Assembly: GCA_024234995.1 (NCBI GenBank)
Contig: JACKNF010000002.1
Coordinates: 186,001 to 250,000 of the forward strand
Length of the DNA stretch: 64,000 nucleotides
Origin: Gammaproteobacteria bacterium
GTDB lineage: Bacteria; Pseudomonadota; Gammaproteobacteria; Competibacterales; Competibacteraceae
Reading direction: 5' to 3'
Shown: piece after piece, positions 55,266 through 63,286 of the stretch
Layout of the letters: every line of letters begins with the position of its first letter
Numbering within the stretch: the first letter of the stretch is position 1
Program-made: the position numbers and the translations under genes
The notes under the pieces: generated by a model
Seen by the model: the letters and a program-made list of their open reading frames with translations, nothing else
Databases searched by the model: none
What the model was told of the DNA's origin: nothing

Positions 55266-55281
55266 TCTCTTCTCAAAGCAT

Positions 55282-55386
<105 letters not shown>

Positions 55387-55788
55387 ATCGTCTGTTTCCC
55401 GGAGTTCGTGTGATATAGCACGGATCGTGCGGGCTATCCGGCACAGCTACGGTGACCTGGACTTTCTCCGGTACTGGATCGCTGATAGATATTCTTGTTA
55501 CCGCTGTCATAAAAACAGCATTATCCCATAAATATAATGCTATCAAACACCCTGATAAAGGGTGTGCCAATAGACTGGCACTGTCTTCATAAGTCGCGGA
55601 ACTCTCACCTTAGGTTTGGTTAAATTTTTGCCTGACAATAGTCTACTTATAGCTAATTATTTTGATGATAGTGAGCCAATTGACTTTCTTGACCCGCTTT
55701 GATTTATTCTAAACTCAATTAAGTATTTTAAATATATGTGTATGTATTTTTATATTGCCCATTAAAAATGGCTAGCAGGTGAATAGTG
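55387..55788 (+). other. AT-rich region upstream of secreted protease
   Basis: 402 bp, markedly richer in A/T than its flanks, no gene supported. A weak promoter-like pair (TTGACT 55680-55685, 17-nt spacer, TTTATT) could drive the protease gene. Confidence 0.4.
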
Positions 55789-56853
55789 ATGAATAAAATT
55801 TGGCGCATAACTTTCAATGGCCTGTTTGTCACCTTAATTTTTATGATGACGCCAACCCAGATCCTAGCTGAAAATCGAATGCTTGAGCCTCGGATCATTG
55901 GAGGCCGTGAAACTATCGATTCCTGGCCGTGGATGGCAACTCTTGTATTTTCTTATGAATCAGATATATACAATGGATTTTTCTGTGGTGGATCGTTGGT
56001 TTCTGCAAAATGGGTAGCGACTGCAGCACATTGCGTTACTCAGGAATTACCTGATAACGTAGATGTGGTATTAGGTGTCCACGACCTAAAGCAGGATTTA
56101 CCGAATGGAGTCGGACAGCGTTTGGGGGTCAAGCGGATTGTGGTCCATCCGCAGTATGACCCAAGATCAAATGATTTTGATATCGCTTTGCTGGAGCTGG
56201 AACAAACCGCGAATTACGCACCGATCTCAGTCTATAGTGGCCAGGATACCCTCGATGGGCAGGAAGCATTAATCTTGGGATGGGGTAATACCCGGTCCCG
56301 GGGGCTGCCGGACTATCCAGAAACCCTGCAGGAAGCATCTTTGCCTATTGTCGCCAACCCGGTTTGTGCCAAAGCTTTGGCACCTTATGCGATTACCAAT
56401 AATATGCTGTGTGCCGGTTATGCCGGAGGCGGCACGGATACCTGTCAGGGTGATAGCGGAGGGCCGTTACTGGTGAATTTGGGAGGGTATCAATTGGCAG
56501 GAATTACCAGTTGGGGTATCGGCTGCGCTCGAACCAACAAGTATGGAGTTTATACGCGGGTTGCTAATTTCGGGGCATTCATTCAGGACAGTCAGACGCA
56601 TGACTACTTTTCCTGTGCCGATCATAATCATGATGGCATAGTCAATGAGCAGGATCAGGATCAAAAACGAACTGAATTACAGAATGAGTTTAAGCAGTGG
56701 TTACAAACATGCTGGTCTACGCGGGCAGTCTGCGGTGATATCAACGGGGATGGCTTGGTTAATAACACCGATAAGCGAGTACGTCGCCAGGCTATGAACA
56801 ACCAGTATTTCTATTGGCAGCAAAGTTGCTGGTATCCTGAACGGCCTTCCTGA
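55789..56853 (+). CDS. Secreted trypsin-like serine protease with dockerin-like tail
   Basis: A 354-aa protein from ATG 55789; a GTG one codon earlier is the alternative. A signal peptide (~1-28) and a short propeptide end at RIIGG, the trypsin activation site. The S1 domain has the full triad: His81 (TAAHC), Asp131 (DFDIALL) and Ser223 (GDSGGP), with cysteines for disulfides. The C-terminal ~90 residues hold two calcium loops, DHNHDGIVNEQD and DINGDGLVNNTD, like dockerin type I. It is an exported protease, possibly anchored by the tail. Base composition is more AT-rich than neighbours and it lies next to a tRNA, so recent transfer is possible. Confidence 0.9.
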   Translation: MNKIWRITFNGLFVTLIFMMTPTQILAENRMLEPRIIGGRETIDSWPWMATLVFSYESDIYNGFFCGGSLVSAKWVATAAHCVTQELPDNVDVVLGVHDLKQDLPNGVGQRLGVKRIVVHPQYDPRSNDFDIALLELEQTANYAPISVYSGQDTLDGQEALILGWGNTRSRGLPDYPETLQEASLPIVANPVCAKALAPYAITNNMLCAGYAGGGTDTCQGDSGGPLLVNLGGYQLAGITSWGIGCARTNKYGVYTRVANFGAFIQDSQTHDYFSCADHNHDGIVNEQDQDQKRTELQNEFKQWLQTCWSTRAVCGDINGDGLVNNTDKRVRRQAMNNQYFYWQQSCWYPERPS

Positions 56854-56861
56854 AAAGGATA

Positions 56862-56889
56862 AAGGGGTGTCAAGTTGATGACACCCCTT
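56862..56889. terminator. Inverted repeat between convergent genes
   Basis: 11-bp perfect arms (AAGGGGTGTCA / TGACACCCCTT) with a 6-nt loop, between the protease and mmdB ends. Downstream T-runs are short, so it probably acts in both directions but weakly. Confidence 0.7.
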
Positions 56890-56915
56890 CCTCATACTGA
56901 ATACTTACAGCAAGA

Positions 56916-58172
56916 TTACTGCTTTGGCAGTAGCAGGGCGATAAACGTTGCAGCAAAGATGGCGCTGGTGATGACGCCGCTGATGCTGGCACCCAGCGCA
57001 TGCGGTAAAACCACCACTCCAGGCATAACAGACTTCTGTGCGACCTTAGCGCAAGTAGGTACGCAACTCACCCCGGCGATGCCGGTGACCGGATTGTATT
57101 TCTTGCCGGACAGGTAGTACATTGCGTAGCCGCCGATGATTCCGCCAATCCCGGAAATCAGTAGTGCCAGGATGCCCAGCATCAATAGTTTCACCACGAT
57201 CGGGTTCAAAATCGTACCGGCTTCGCACAGCACACCGAGCAGTAGTCCTAGGAAGAACGTCGATGCGTATAGCACAGTGTTCGAGAACAGTTCGAAGAAA
57301 TAGGTTAATTCGCTTTCTCGAATCACGACGCCGATAAATAGCGACAGGAATAACGGTGAGGCTACCGGGAATAACAAGCTGAGCAACACGCAGGAGATCA
57401 CCGCGAACACTAGTTTTTGATTGGAAGTGATCGGTTTGGTTTTCTCCATCGGCATTGGCAAAGCGCGAAGCTTCTCGGGAATCATCAACTTGATCAGGTA
57501 CGGATACCCACCGTAAGTCAGTCCTAGGTACAGATAAGCCACCACTGTAATCGGCACAAATAAATCTCGTGCCAGTTGCAGCGAGGTGAACAATACCATC
57601 GGCCCATCAGCACCCCCAATGGTTGCTACTGCTGCTGCTTGGCCCGGCGCTAAACCCATAGCGACCGCAATCGGATACACAAAAACCGTACCCAATTCTG
57701 CGAATAAGGCGATGAACATGCTCTGGAACGGCCGCGCCATGACAAAGCCTACGTCCAGCAAGGTACCGATACCCATAAACACCAGGCAGGCGATGAGACC
57801 GTTGCTGAACATGAAGGTGTAGATTGGTTGCAGCCAGTTGATCTGCAGAATGTTCATTAACGCCGTGGTATCCGAAGCTAGTGGCGCGACGAACAGGGTA
57901 CCAGGCATTTGCGCCTGTCCTGCAATGGCGTTTATCCCAGTCGCCGGATCGTAGGCTGAGAAGAACATGACGCCAGCATTGATTGTGGCCATGCCCAAGC
58001 CCATTGGGATCATGAGCAATGCTTCCAATACCCCTTTGCGTCCCAAATAGAGCAGTAGCACCCCCAGCGCCATGAGAAAAATGCGACCAAAGGCAATCTT
58101 AGGGTCCGTAGAGAACCCTTGCACCAGGGTGTTAATTCCCTGGAAAATATCAAGAAAATTCAGGGATTCCAT
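56916..58172 (-). CDS. mmdB: Na+-translocating decarboxylase beta subunit
   Basis: A 418-aa polytopic membrane protein with the sodium-site region TIGGADGPMVLFTS, whose Asp is conserved in OadB/MmdB/GcdB. This subunit decarboxylates carboxybiotin and pumps Na+ out. The accompanying alpha subunit is the acyl-CoA type, so methylmalonyl-CoA is the likely substrate. Fourth gene of the operon. Confidence 0.93.
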   Translation of the reverse strand: MESLNFLDIFQGINTLVQGFSTDPKIAFGRIFLMALGVLLLYLGRKGVLEALLMIPMGLGMATINAGVMFFSAYDPATGINAIAGQAQMPGTLFVAPLASDTTALMNILQINWLQPIYTFMFSNGLIACLVFMGIGTLLDVGFVMARPFQSMFIALFAELGTVFVYPIAVAMGLAPGQAAAVATIGGADGPMVLFTSLQLARDLFVPITVVAYLYLGLTYGGYPYLIKLMIPEKLRALPMPMEKTKPITSNQKLVFAVISCVLLSLLFPVASPLFLSLFIGVVIRESELTYFFELFSNTVLYASTFFLGLLLGVLCEAGTILNPIVVKLLMLGILALLISGIGGIIGGYAMYYLSGKKYNPVTGIAGVSCVPTCAKVAQKSVMPGVVVLPHALGASISGVITSAIFAATFIALLLPKQ

Positions 58173-58191
58173 AATGGAACACTCCCGGTTG

Positions 58192-58593
58192 TTAGCCGAT
58201 GCTCAGCAATACCTGTCCGGCATCCACCGGATCGCCCGGCTTGACCGCGATGTTGGTCACTTTGCCACCGCGTTTGGCGACGACATGGGTGACCATCTTC
58301 ATGGCTTCCAGCGAGATCAGCTTGTCGCCCTCATTGACGGCTTGCCCGACGCTGACATGCACTGTTTGTACTACGCCACCCAGCGGCGCAACCTCGTCAC
58401 CTGGGCCAGTTGCCGTTGCAGGCGCAGCAGCAGGGGTTGGCGGTGGCGCCGTGGGTACGGGAGCAGGGGGTTGCGGTGCAACATTCATGCTGCCCGGTTC
58501 CGGGTACAGACTTTGAGCGCTGTCGGTTGATAGATCCTCAACGGCGACGATGTACTGCTTGCCTTCGACGGTGATGCGGAATTTTTTCTCCAT
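58192..58593 (-). CDS. mmdC: Biotin carrier subunit of the decarboxylase
   Basis: 133 aa: a short N-terminal domain, a Pro/Ala linker (~40-65) and a biotinyl domain ending in the biotinylation motif EAMKM. The carrier shuttles CO2 from the alpha to the beta subunit. Spacing to mmdB is 19 bp. Confidence 0.93.
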   Translation of the reverse strand: MEKKFRITVEGKQYIVAVEDLSTDSAQSLYPEPGSMNVAPQPPAPVPTAPPPTPAAAPATATGPGDEVAPLGGVVQTVHVSVGQAVNEGDKLISLEAMKMVTHVVAKRGGKVTNIAVKPGDPVDAGQVLLSIG

Positions 58594-58659
58594 GGATGTT
58601 TTCTCGCAAGATATTAGAGTAAGGGAGGGTTAGGAGCTTGAAAATCAGCTAGGCAAAAT

Positions 58660-59004
58660 CTAACGGTGCCCGCGCGGCGCGTGCGACGTGTGATGAACCG
58701 AACGCGCCTCGGCTGTCCAACTGTAGCCTCGGGCGAGCGCTTCGATATGGACGATACGATGGGCACCGAGCATTGCAGCCACAGCAGCAGTGATGACCGC
58801 TAGATGTTCCTGCGGGATGCCAGCGGCCACCACCGGCTGCGGCGCAACGGGCTTGGCCACCGGTACAGGCACAGTCACTTGCCGTGACAATGCCCAGACA
58901 ATGCCGCGAATGACCACGGCTACTAGCATCGAAACCACGATCACGATGCCGTAGATCACGAGGATGTCGCCAATGGCGTTCATCGTGGTGTAGGAAGAGT
59001 TCAT
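58660..59004 (-). CDS. mmdD: OadG-type small membrane subunit
   Basis: 114 aa with one N-terminal membrane helix (~10-35), a Pro/Val linker and a basic, His-rich C-terminus (TAEARSVHHTSHAPRG) typical of the OadG/MmdD subunit, which holds the complex together. MmdE, found in Veillonella, has no place in the 66-bp gap that follows. Confidence 0.85.
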   Translation of the reverse strand: MNSSYTTMNAIGDILVIYGIVIVVSMLVAVVIRGIVWALSRQVTVPVPVAKPVAPQPVVAAGIPQEHLAVITAAVAAMLGAHRIVHIEALARGYSWTAEARSVHHTSHAPRGHR

Positions 59005-59069
59005 CAGGGATTTCCCGGTGTAGAGTGGATGACGATCCGGACCGGCGTGAGCCGGTGGCCGGACAGGGT

Positions 59070-59315
59070 TCAGAGCGGGATGTCACCGTGCTTCTTGGCC
59101 GGGCGCAATTCGCGCTTGGTCAGTAGCTTGCGCAACGCCAGAGCGATAGTGGCCCGAGTGTCAGCGGGCTCGATCACGTCGGTGATGTAGCCGCGTGAGG
59201 CTGACATATAGGGCGAGGCAAACTTGGCCCGGTACTCGGCCGCCAGTTCGGTGGCTTTGGCCTTGCGGTCCTCGGCCGCCTTGAGTTCGCTGCGATAGAG
59301 GATATTGACCAGCAC
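59070..59315 (-). CDS. mmdA: Methylmalonyl-CoA decarboxylase alpha, C-terminal part (frameshifted)
   Basis: The frame NILYRSELKAAEDR ... AKKHGDIPL is the normal carboxyltransferase C-terminus and continues the upstream frame after one extra base near 59311. Read together the gene spans 59070-60621 and would give about 516 aa, the family length. It probably is not a separate gene although a GTG at 59315 can start it. Confidence 0.75.
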   Translation of the reverse strand: MLVNILYRSELKAAEDRKAKATELAAEYRAKFASPYMSASRGYITDVIEPADTRATIALALRKLLTKRELRPAKKHGDIPL

Positions 59316-60621
59316 CTTCCGCGCCCATCACCGCGATTTCGGCGGTTGGCCAGGCGAATACCGCATCTGCGCCCATTTCCTGAGCGCACATTGCCAGGTA
59401 GGAGCCGCCGTAAGCCTTACGCAGAATGATGGTGATCTTGGGTACGGTGGCGGAGGCGTAGGTGTAAAGCATCTTCGCGCCATGGCGAATGATGCCGCCA
59501 CGCTCCTGTTCGATGCCGGGCAGGAAGCCGGGCACGTCCACCAGCGTCACCAGAGGAATGTTGAAGGCATTGCAGAAACGGATAAACCGAGCGCCTTTGT
59601 CAGAGGCGTCGATATCCATCGCTCCGGCCCTGACCAGCGATTGATTCGCGAGGATGCCGACCACAGTCCCTTGAATGCGGGCGAAACCCACCACAATGTT
59701 GCCGGCCCAACCTGCATGGACTTCTAGGAATTGACCGTTATCGACCAGCCGTCTGATGACAGGTTGCACGTCCATGGGTTCTGAAGAGGTTTCCGGGATC
59801 AGCGCATTAATGCCTTCATCTGCTGACAGGTCGAGGTCGGGATAGGGCTGATGGGGCGGGTCCTCGGTGTTGTTGGACGGCATGTAGCTGAGCAACGCTT
59901 TTGCAATTTGGATGGCATGGCGGTCATCTTCAGCGACAAAGTGGACGTTGCCGCTGATCGTCGCATGCATCTGGGCGCTGCCGACCTCGTCCAGACTGGT
60001 GGTGCGGCCGGTGACAGCCTTGATCACCTCCGGGCCCGTGATGAACATGTAGGCGTTCTGCTTGGTCATGATGATGAAATCCATCAGCGCCGGCGAATAC
60101 GACGCGCCGCCGGCGCAGGGACCGGCGATGATGGCGATCTGTGGTACGACGCCCGATAGCAGTACGTTGTTGTAGAACACCTCGCCATAACCGGACAGTG
60201 CATCGACCGCTTCTTGGATGCGGGCGCCGGCAGAGTCCTTGAACGCTACGACCGGCACACCAATCTTGAGCGCCATCTGCATGGATTGCACGATCTTCTT
60301 AGCATGCATTTTTCCTAGGGTGCCGCCCATGACCGTAAAATCCTGGCTGAACGCGGCAACCGGCCGGCCATCGACGAAACCAGTACCGACGATTACACCG
60401 TCGGAAGGCAGTTCCTTGTCGGCTAAGCCAAAGTGCTTGGCAGCATGCTTGGCGTGGGTGGCGATTTCCTGGAAGGTGTCCGGCTGGAATAGAGCCAGCA
60501 ACCGTTCGCGGGCACCCATCAATCCCTTGGCGTGACGTTCCTGAAGTTTGTCTTCGCCACCGCCGGCTAACACCTTAGCACGGCGTTCCCGCAAAATTTC
60601 AAGCTGTTTTTCAGAAAGCAT
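59161..60621 (-). CDS. mmdA: Methylmalonyl-CoA decarboxylase alpha subunit, carboxyltransferase (frameshifted end)
   Basis: The reading frame runs as a normal acyl-CoA carboxyltransferase (PccB/MmdA family) from MLSEKQLEIL to AEIAVMGAEGA, then shifts and adds ~55 meaningless residues. It has the oxyanion-forming glycines GGTLGKMHAKK and PCAGGASYSPAL and VPGFLPGIEQE. The reaction transfers the carboxyl group of (S)-methylmalonyl-CoA to biotin. GAGG precedes the ATG. First gene of mmdA-D-C-B; it marks the CoA-linked branch rather than the oxaloacetate one (OadA). One inserted base near 59311 breaks the end; a sequencing error is likely. Confidence 0.85.
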   Translation of the reverse strand: MLSEKQLEILRERRAKVLAGGGEDKLQERHAKGLMGARERLLALFQPDTFQEIATHAKHAAKHFGLADKELPSDGVIVGTGFVDGRPVAAFSQDFTVMGGTLGKMHAKKIVQSMQMALKIGVPVVAFKDSAGARIQEAVDALSGYGEVFYNNVLLSGVVPQIAIIAGPCAGGASYSPALMDFIIMTKQNAYMFITGPEVIKAVTGRTTSLDEVGSAQMHATISGNVHFVAEDDRHAIQIAKALLSYMPSNNTEDPPHQPYPDLDLSADEGINALIPETSSEPMDVQPVIRRLVDNGQFLEVHAGWAGNIVVGFARIQGTVVGILANQSLVRAGAMDIDASDKGARFIRFCNAFNIPLVTLVDVPGFLPGIEQERGGIIRHGAKMLYTYASATVPKITIILRKAYGGSYLAMCAQEMGADAVFAWPTAEIAVMGAEGAGQYPLSQRTQGGRGPQGQSHRTGGRVPGQVCLALYVSLTRLHHRRDRAR

Positions 60622-61010
60622 GAACGGTCCTCATGATGGTTCGGGTTGATCGACAAATCGACAGTCAATGGCCCGCGTCCTGCGTCCGGGTAACGCAGGG
60701 CTGGTTATCTCTTTTGGTGAGACGCGGGGGAGTAACGGTCTGGGCAGGGCGATAGTAGTGGTGGAGGATTCCCCATCATCGACACTGACCCGTTCCAGCC
60801 AAATTTTGCTTTAAGGGTAGCTGAAATCCTGACAAACGCGATAGCCCTTTACGAGATGTCATAGATCAGCACGGCGCACGTTTCACTTTTACTTACACAT
60901 CTTCGCGATATTTTCGCGATATTGGTGTAAGGGCCGGTCTTTCGGCCAATGTCAGAAACGTTGCCGTTTGGCAGCAGGGTCCTGTTTTTAGTTGTGCAAT
61001 CCAATTGAAA
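60622..61010 (-). other. Upstream region of the mmd operon
   Basis: 389 bp with no supported gene; a short minus-strand frame (60893-61111) overlaps the next hypothetical and is not convincing. It holds the dyad at 60892-60931 and presumably the mmdA promoter, which I could not place. Confidence 0.45.
60892..60931. promoter_or_regulatory. Dyad-symmetric element upstream of mmdA
   Basis: CTTACAC at 60892-60898 and GTGTAAG at 60925-60931 enclose two TCGCGA palindromes spaced by five A/T bases. It looks like an operator for a dimeric regulator, about 270 bp upstream of mmdA. No regulator gene adjoins it. Confidence 0.4.
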
Positions 61011-61250
61011 TTATTTAGGAAATAATTTCTTTGGCAGTCCGTCAGAGGCAAGATAAACACCTTGCCTATTTGAACATGGGCTGGAAATCCGTGCTGCGGA
61101 TTCATCGGCAAGTGGTGAAAACGGCAGCTTTGGTTCCTCCTGAATCGGGGTTAACCGGATTAACTCACTGCGGCGGTGGGAGCGATTCATCGCTTCTTGG
61201 CTGCGAATACGCCGGTTGCGTTGGGCTTGCGTGGCGGCAGGATGCTTCAT
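61011..61250 (-). CDS. Hypothetical small protein coupled to malonyl transferase gene
   Basis: A 79-aa Arg/Ser/Pro-rich frame whose ATG overlaps the stop of the upstream transferase gene as ATGA. No family recognised and the composition is low in hydrophobic core residues. The overlap is the only support; it may not be translated. Confidence 0.25.
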   Translation of the reverse strand: MKHPAATQAQRNRRIRSQEAMNRSHRRSELIRLTPIQEEPKLPFSPLADESAARISSPCSNRQGVYLASDGLPKKLFPK

Positions 61251-62206
61251 GGACGCAGGGCCTCTGCGGTTTCCCGCAGGGTTCGACTATTGATGGCCGC
61301 ATGATAGTGCGCGCTGAAGTCCGAGCCACGCAGTGCTTTCTTGATCATACTTTCTAGATTGGGACGCTTGTCTTCAGGATTCGGGTCGCTGCCCAGCCCG
61401 CCGCCAAATTCGACGATGCAGGTGATGCCGTCGTGGAAAGCCATTTCAAGATTGTCGATCCAATGGACCGGGTGGAACAGCTGGAAGAAGAGCCGGGTCT
61501 TGATGGCGGCTGGATCAGGGTCGTGATAGCCGCCCGTATTGTTGGATAGGATGCGGATCGTTGGAGTATCCATCTCGGCGGCATCCAGCGCTGGACGGAA
61601 ATGCAGAGCAGCAGTGATCATATAAAAAGTATGGAAAGCACCTTCGGTCTTGAGGCGAGTAGGCCGCTTGCGTGGAAAGTGCGTATGTGCATCTGCTGTC
61701 AGCCGGTCCAGATCTTCGCCAAGACCGCCCACCACGATCTGGTCGAGCAAGTTACGGGCGGCGACTACGCAATAGTGTTTTTCCGCTAATGGCTGGATAT
61801 TGTCCAGATGCAGCGGAAAAGCCAGCATTTCGCCGCTGCCATAGTCGGCCATGCACTCGCCGCGCTTTTGCACCAGCCGCAGGGCTGTTTCGAAATTCAG
61901 AGCGCCGGCGGCGACCAGGGCGCAATATTCGCCAAGACTATGGCCGCCGGTGATGACTGGATTGACTTGGTGGCCGGTCAGCTCCCGGAAAATGTTCAGG
62001 CAGGCCAGCGAATGGACCAGTAGCGCGGGTTGTGTGTAGCGAGTCAGCTTGAGCTTTTCTTCAGGCCCTTCCTGGCAAAGCTTGACGAGATCGTAGCCCA
62101 AGATGTCATTGGCTTGCTCATAGAGTTGCCGGGCTATCGGGAAATCGCGGATCAGATCGCTGCCCATACCGACATATTGGGAGCCCTGTCCGGGAAAAAT
62201 GAACAT
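61247..62206 (-). CDS. Stand-alone malonyl-CoA:ACP acyltransferase
   Basis: A 319-aa protein from ATG 62206 (MFIFPGQGSQYVGMG); an earlier in-frame start lies in the folD promoter region. Nucleophile GHSLGE, active-site His in EGAFHTFYM. The GAFHT-YM variant and the C-terminal FFQLFHPVHWID segment resemble PKS-associated discrete acyltransferases more than housekeeping FabD. It could load malonyl units for fatty acid or polyketide synthesis. It is divergent from folD and transcribed toward the mmd operon. Confidence 0.85.
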   Translation of the reverse strand: MFIFPGQGSQYVGMGSDLIRDFPIARQLYEQANDILGYDLVKLCQEGPEEKLKLTRYTQPALLVHSLACLNIFRELTGHQVNPVITGGHSLGEYCALVAAGALNFETALRLVQKRGECMADYGSGEMLAFPLHLDNIQPLAEKHYCVVAARNLLDQIVVGGLGEDLDRLTADAHTHFPRKRPTRLKTEGAFHTFYMITAALHFRPALDAAEMDTPTIRILSNNTGGYHDPDPAAIKTRLFFQLFHPVHWIDNLEMAFHDGITCIVEFGGGLGSDPNPEDKRPNLESMIKKALRGSDFSAHYHAAINSRTLRETAEALRP

Positions 62207-62365
62207 GATTTGTTGGTCCTGACTCGACACAGCAATGCGCTCCAGTGGGGAGTGATGGAAACAAACGGGCAAAGATACGAGCAAGTCGCCGGCAAGGCAA
62301 GGCATATATAGAACACTCTGTAGTAAAATTGGTGAACATCCTTATTAACAATTTTGAGGAAGCCT

Positions 62366-63268
62366 ATGGCCACCGCCACTATCATTGACGGTAAACATTT
62401 CGCTGCCCGGCTGCGTGCCGGTATCGCCACACATGTTGCCCAGCTCAAGACCCGTCACGGTTTGACGCCTGGCTTGGCGGTCGTGCTGGCGGGCGAGGAT
62501 CCTGCCAGCCAGATCTATGTGCGTAACAAGGGTTTGCAGGCTCAAGAAGCGGGTATGAATTCCTTTGAACACCGTCTGCCTGCAACTGTCACCCAATCCG
62601 AATTGCTGGCGTGTATTGCCGGCTTGAATCAGGATCCGTTGGTCAACGGTATCTTGGTTCAGTTGCCCCTGCCGTCGCAGATCGATCCGGAGAGAGTCAT
62701 TGAAGCCATCACAGTGAGCAAGGATGTGGATGGCTTTCATCCGCTCAATGCCGGCCTGTTGGCTGCCGGTGGAACGGCGATGATACCCTGTACGCCATTG
62801 GGTTGCCTGATGCTGCTTAAAGCTTATGCGGGTGAATTAGCTGGCCAGCGGGCGCTGGTGCTAGGACGCTCCAATATTGTGGGCAAGCCGATGGCAGCCT
62901 TGCTGCTGCGGGAGCATTGCACTGTGACCATTGCGCACTCGCGTACCCGTGACCTGGCAGATGAGTGCCGGCGGGCTGATCTCCTGGTAGCTGCGGTTGG
63001 CCGGCCGCAAATGGTTAAGGGGGATTGGTTGAAACCCGGCGCGACGGTGATCGATGTAGGTATAAACCGTATTCCCACTCCCGATGGCAAGGGTCGATTG
63101 GCAGGCGATGTGGACTTTACATCGGCGGTTGAAGTGGCAGGTGCAATCACTCCAGTGCCAGGTGGCGTTGGGCCGATGACTATCGCCTGTTTGCTCCTGA
63201 ATACTTTGACGGCCACCTGCCGGCAACACGGAATCCCAATTCCTGAGGTTACACCCATCCCTGAGTAG
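62366..63268 (+). CDS. folD: Methylenetetrahydrofolate dehydrogenase/cyclohydrolase FolD
   Basis: A 300-aa protein from ATG 62366 with GAGGA upstream. The catalytic Tyr-x3-Lys is in YVRNKGLQAQ, and PCTPLGCL, GRSNIVGKP and PGGVGPMT motifs are intact. It interconverts methylene-, methenyl- and formyl-THF. The radical SAM gene follows after 18 bp. Confidence 0.97.
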   Translation: MATATIIDGKHFAARLRAGIATHVAQLKTRHGLTPGLAVVLAGEDPASQIYVRNKGLQAQEAGMNSFEHRLPATVTQSELLACIAGLNQDPLVNGILVQLPLPSQIDPERVIEAITVSKDVDGFHPLNAGLLAAGGTAMIPCTPLGCLMLLKAYAGELAGQRALVLGRSNIVGKPMAALLLREHCTVTIAHSRTRDLADECRRADLLVAAVGRPQMVKGDWLKPGATVIDVGINRIPTPDGKGRLAGDVDFTSAVEVAGAITPVPGGVGPMTIACLLLNTLTATCRQHGIPIPEVTPIPE

Positions 63269-63286
63269 AACCTGGAGGAATTGATC

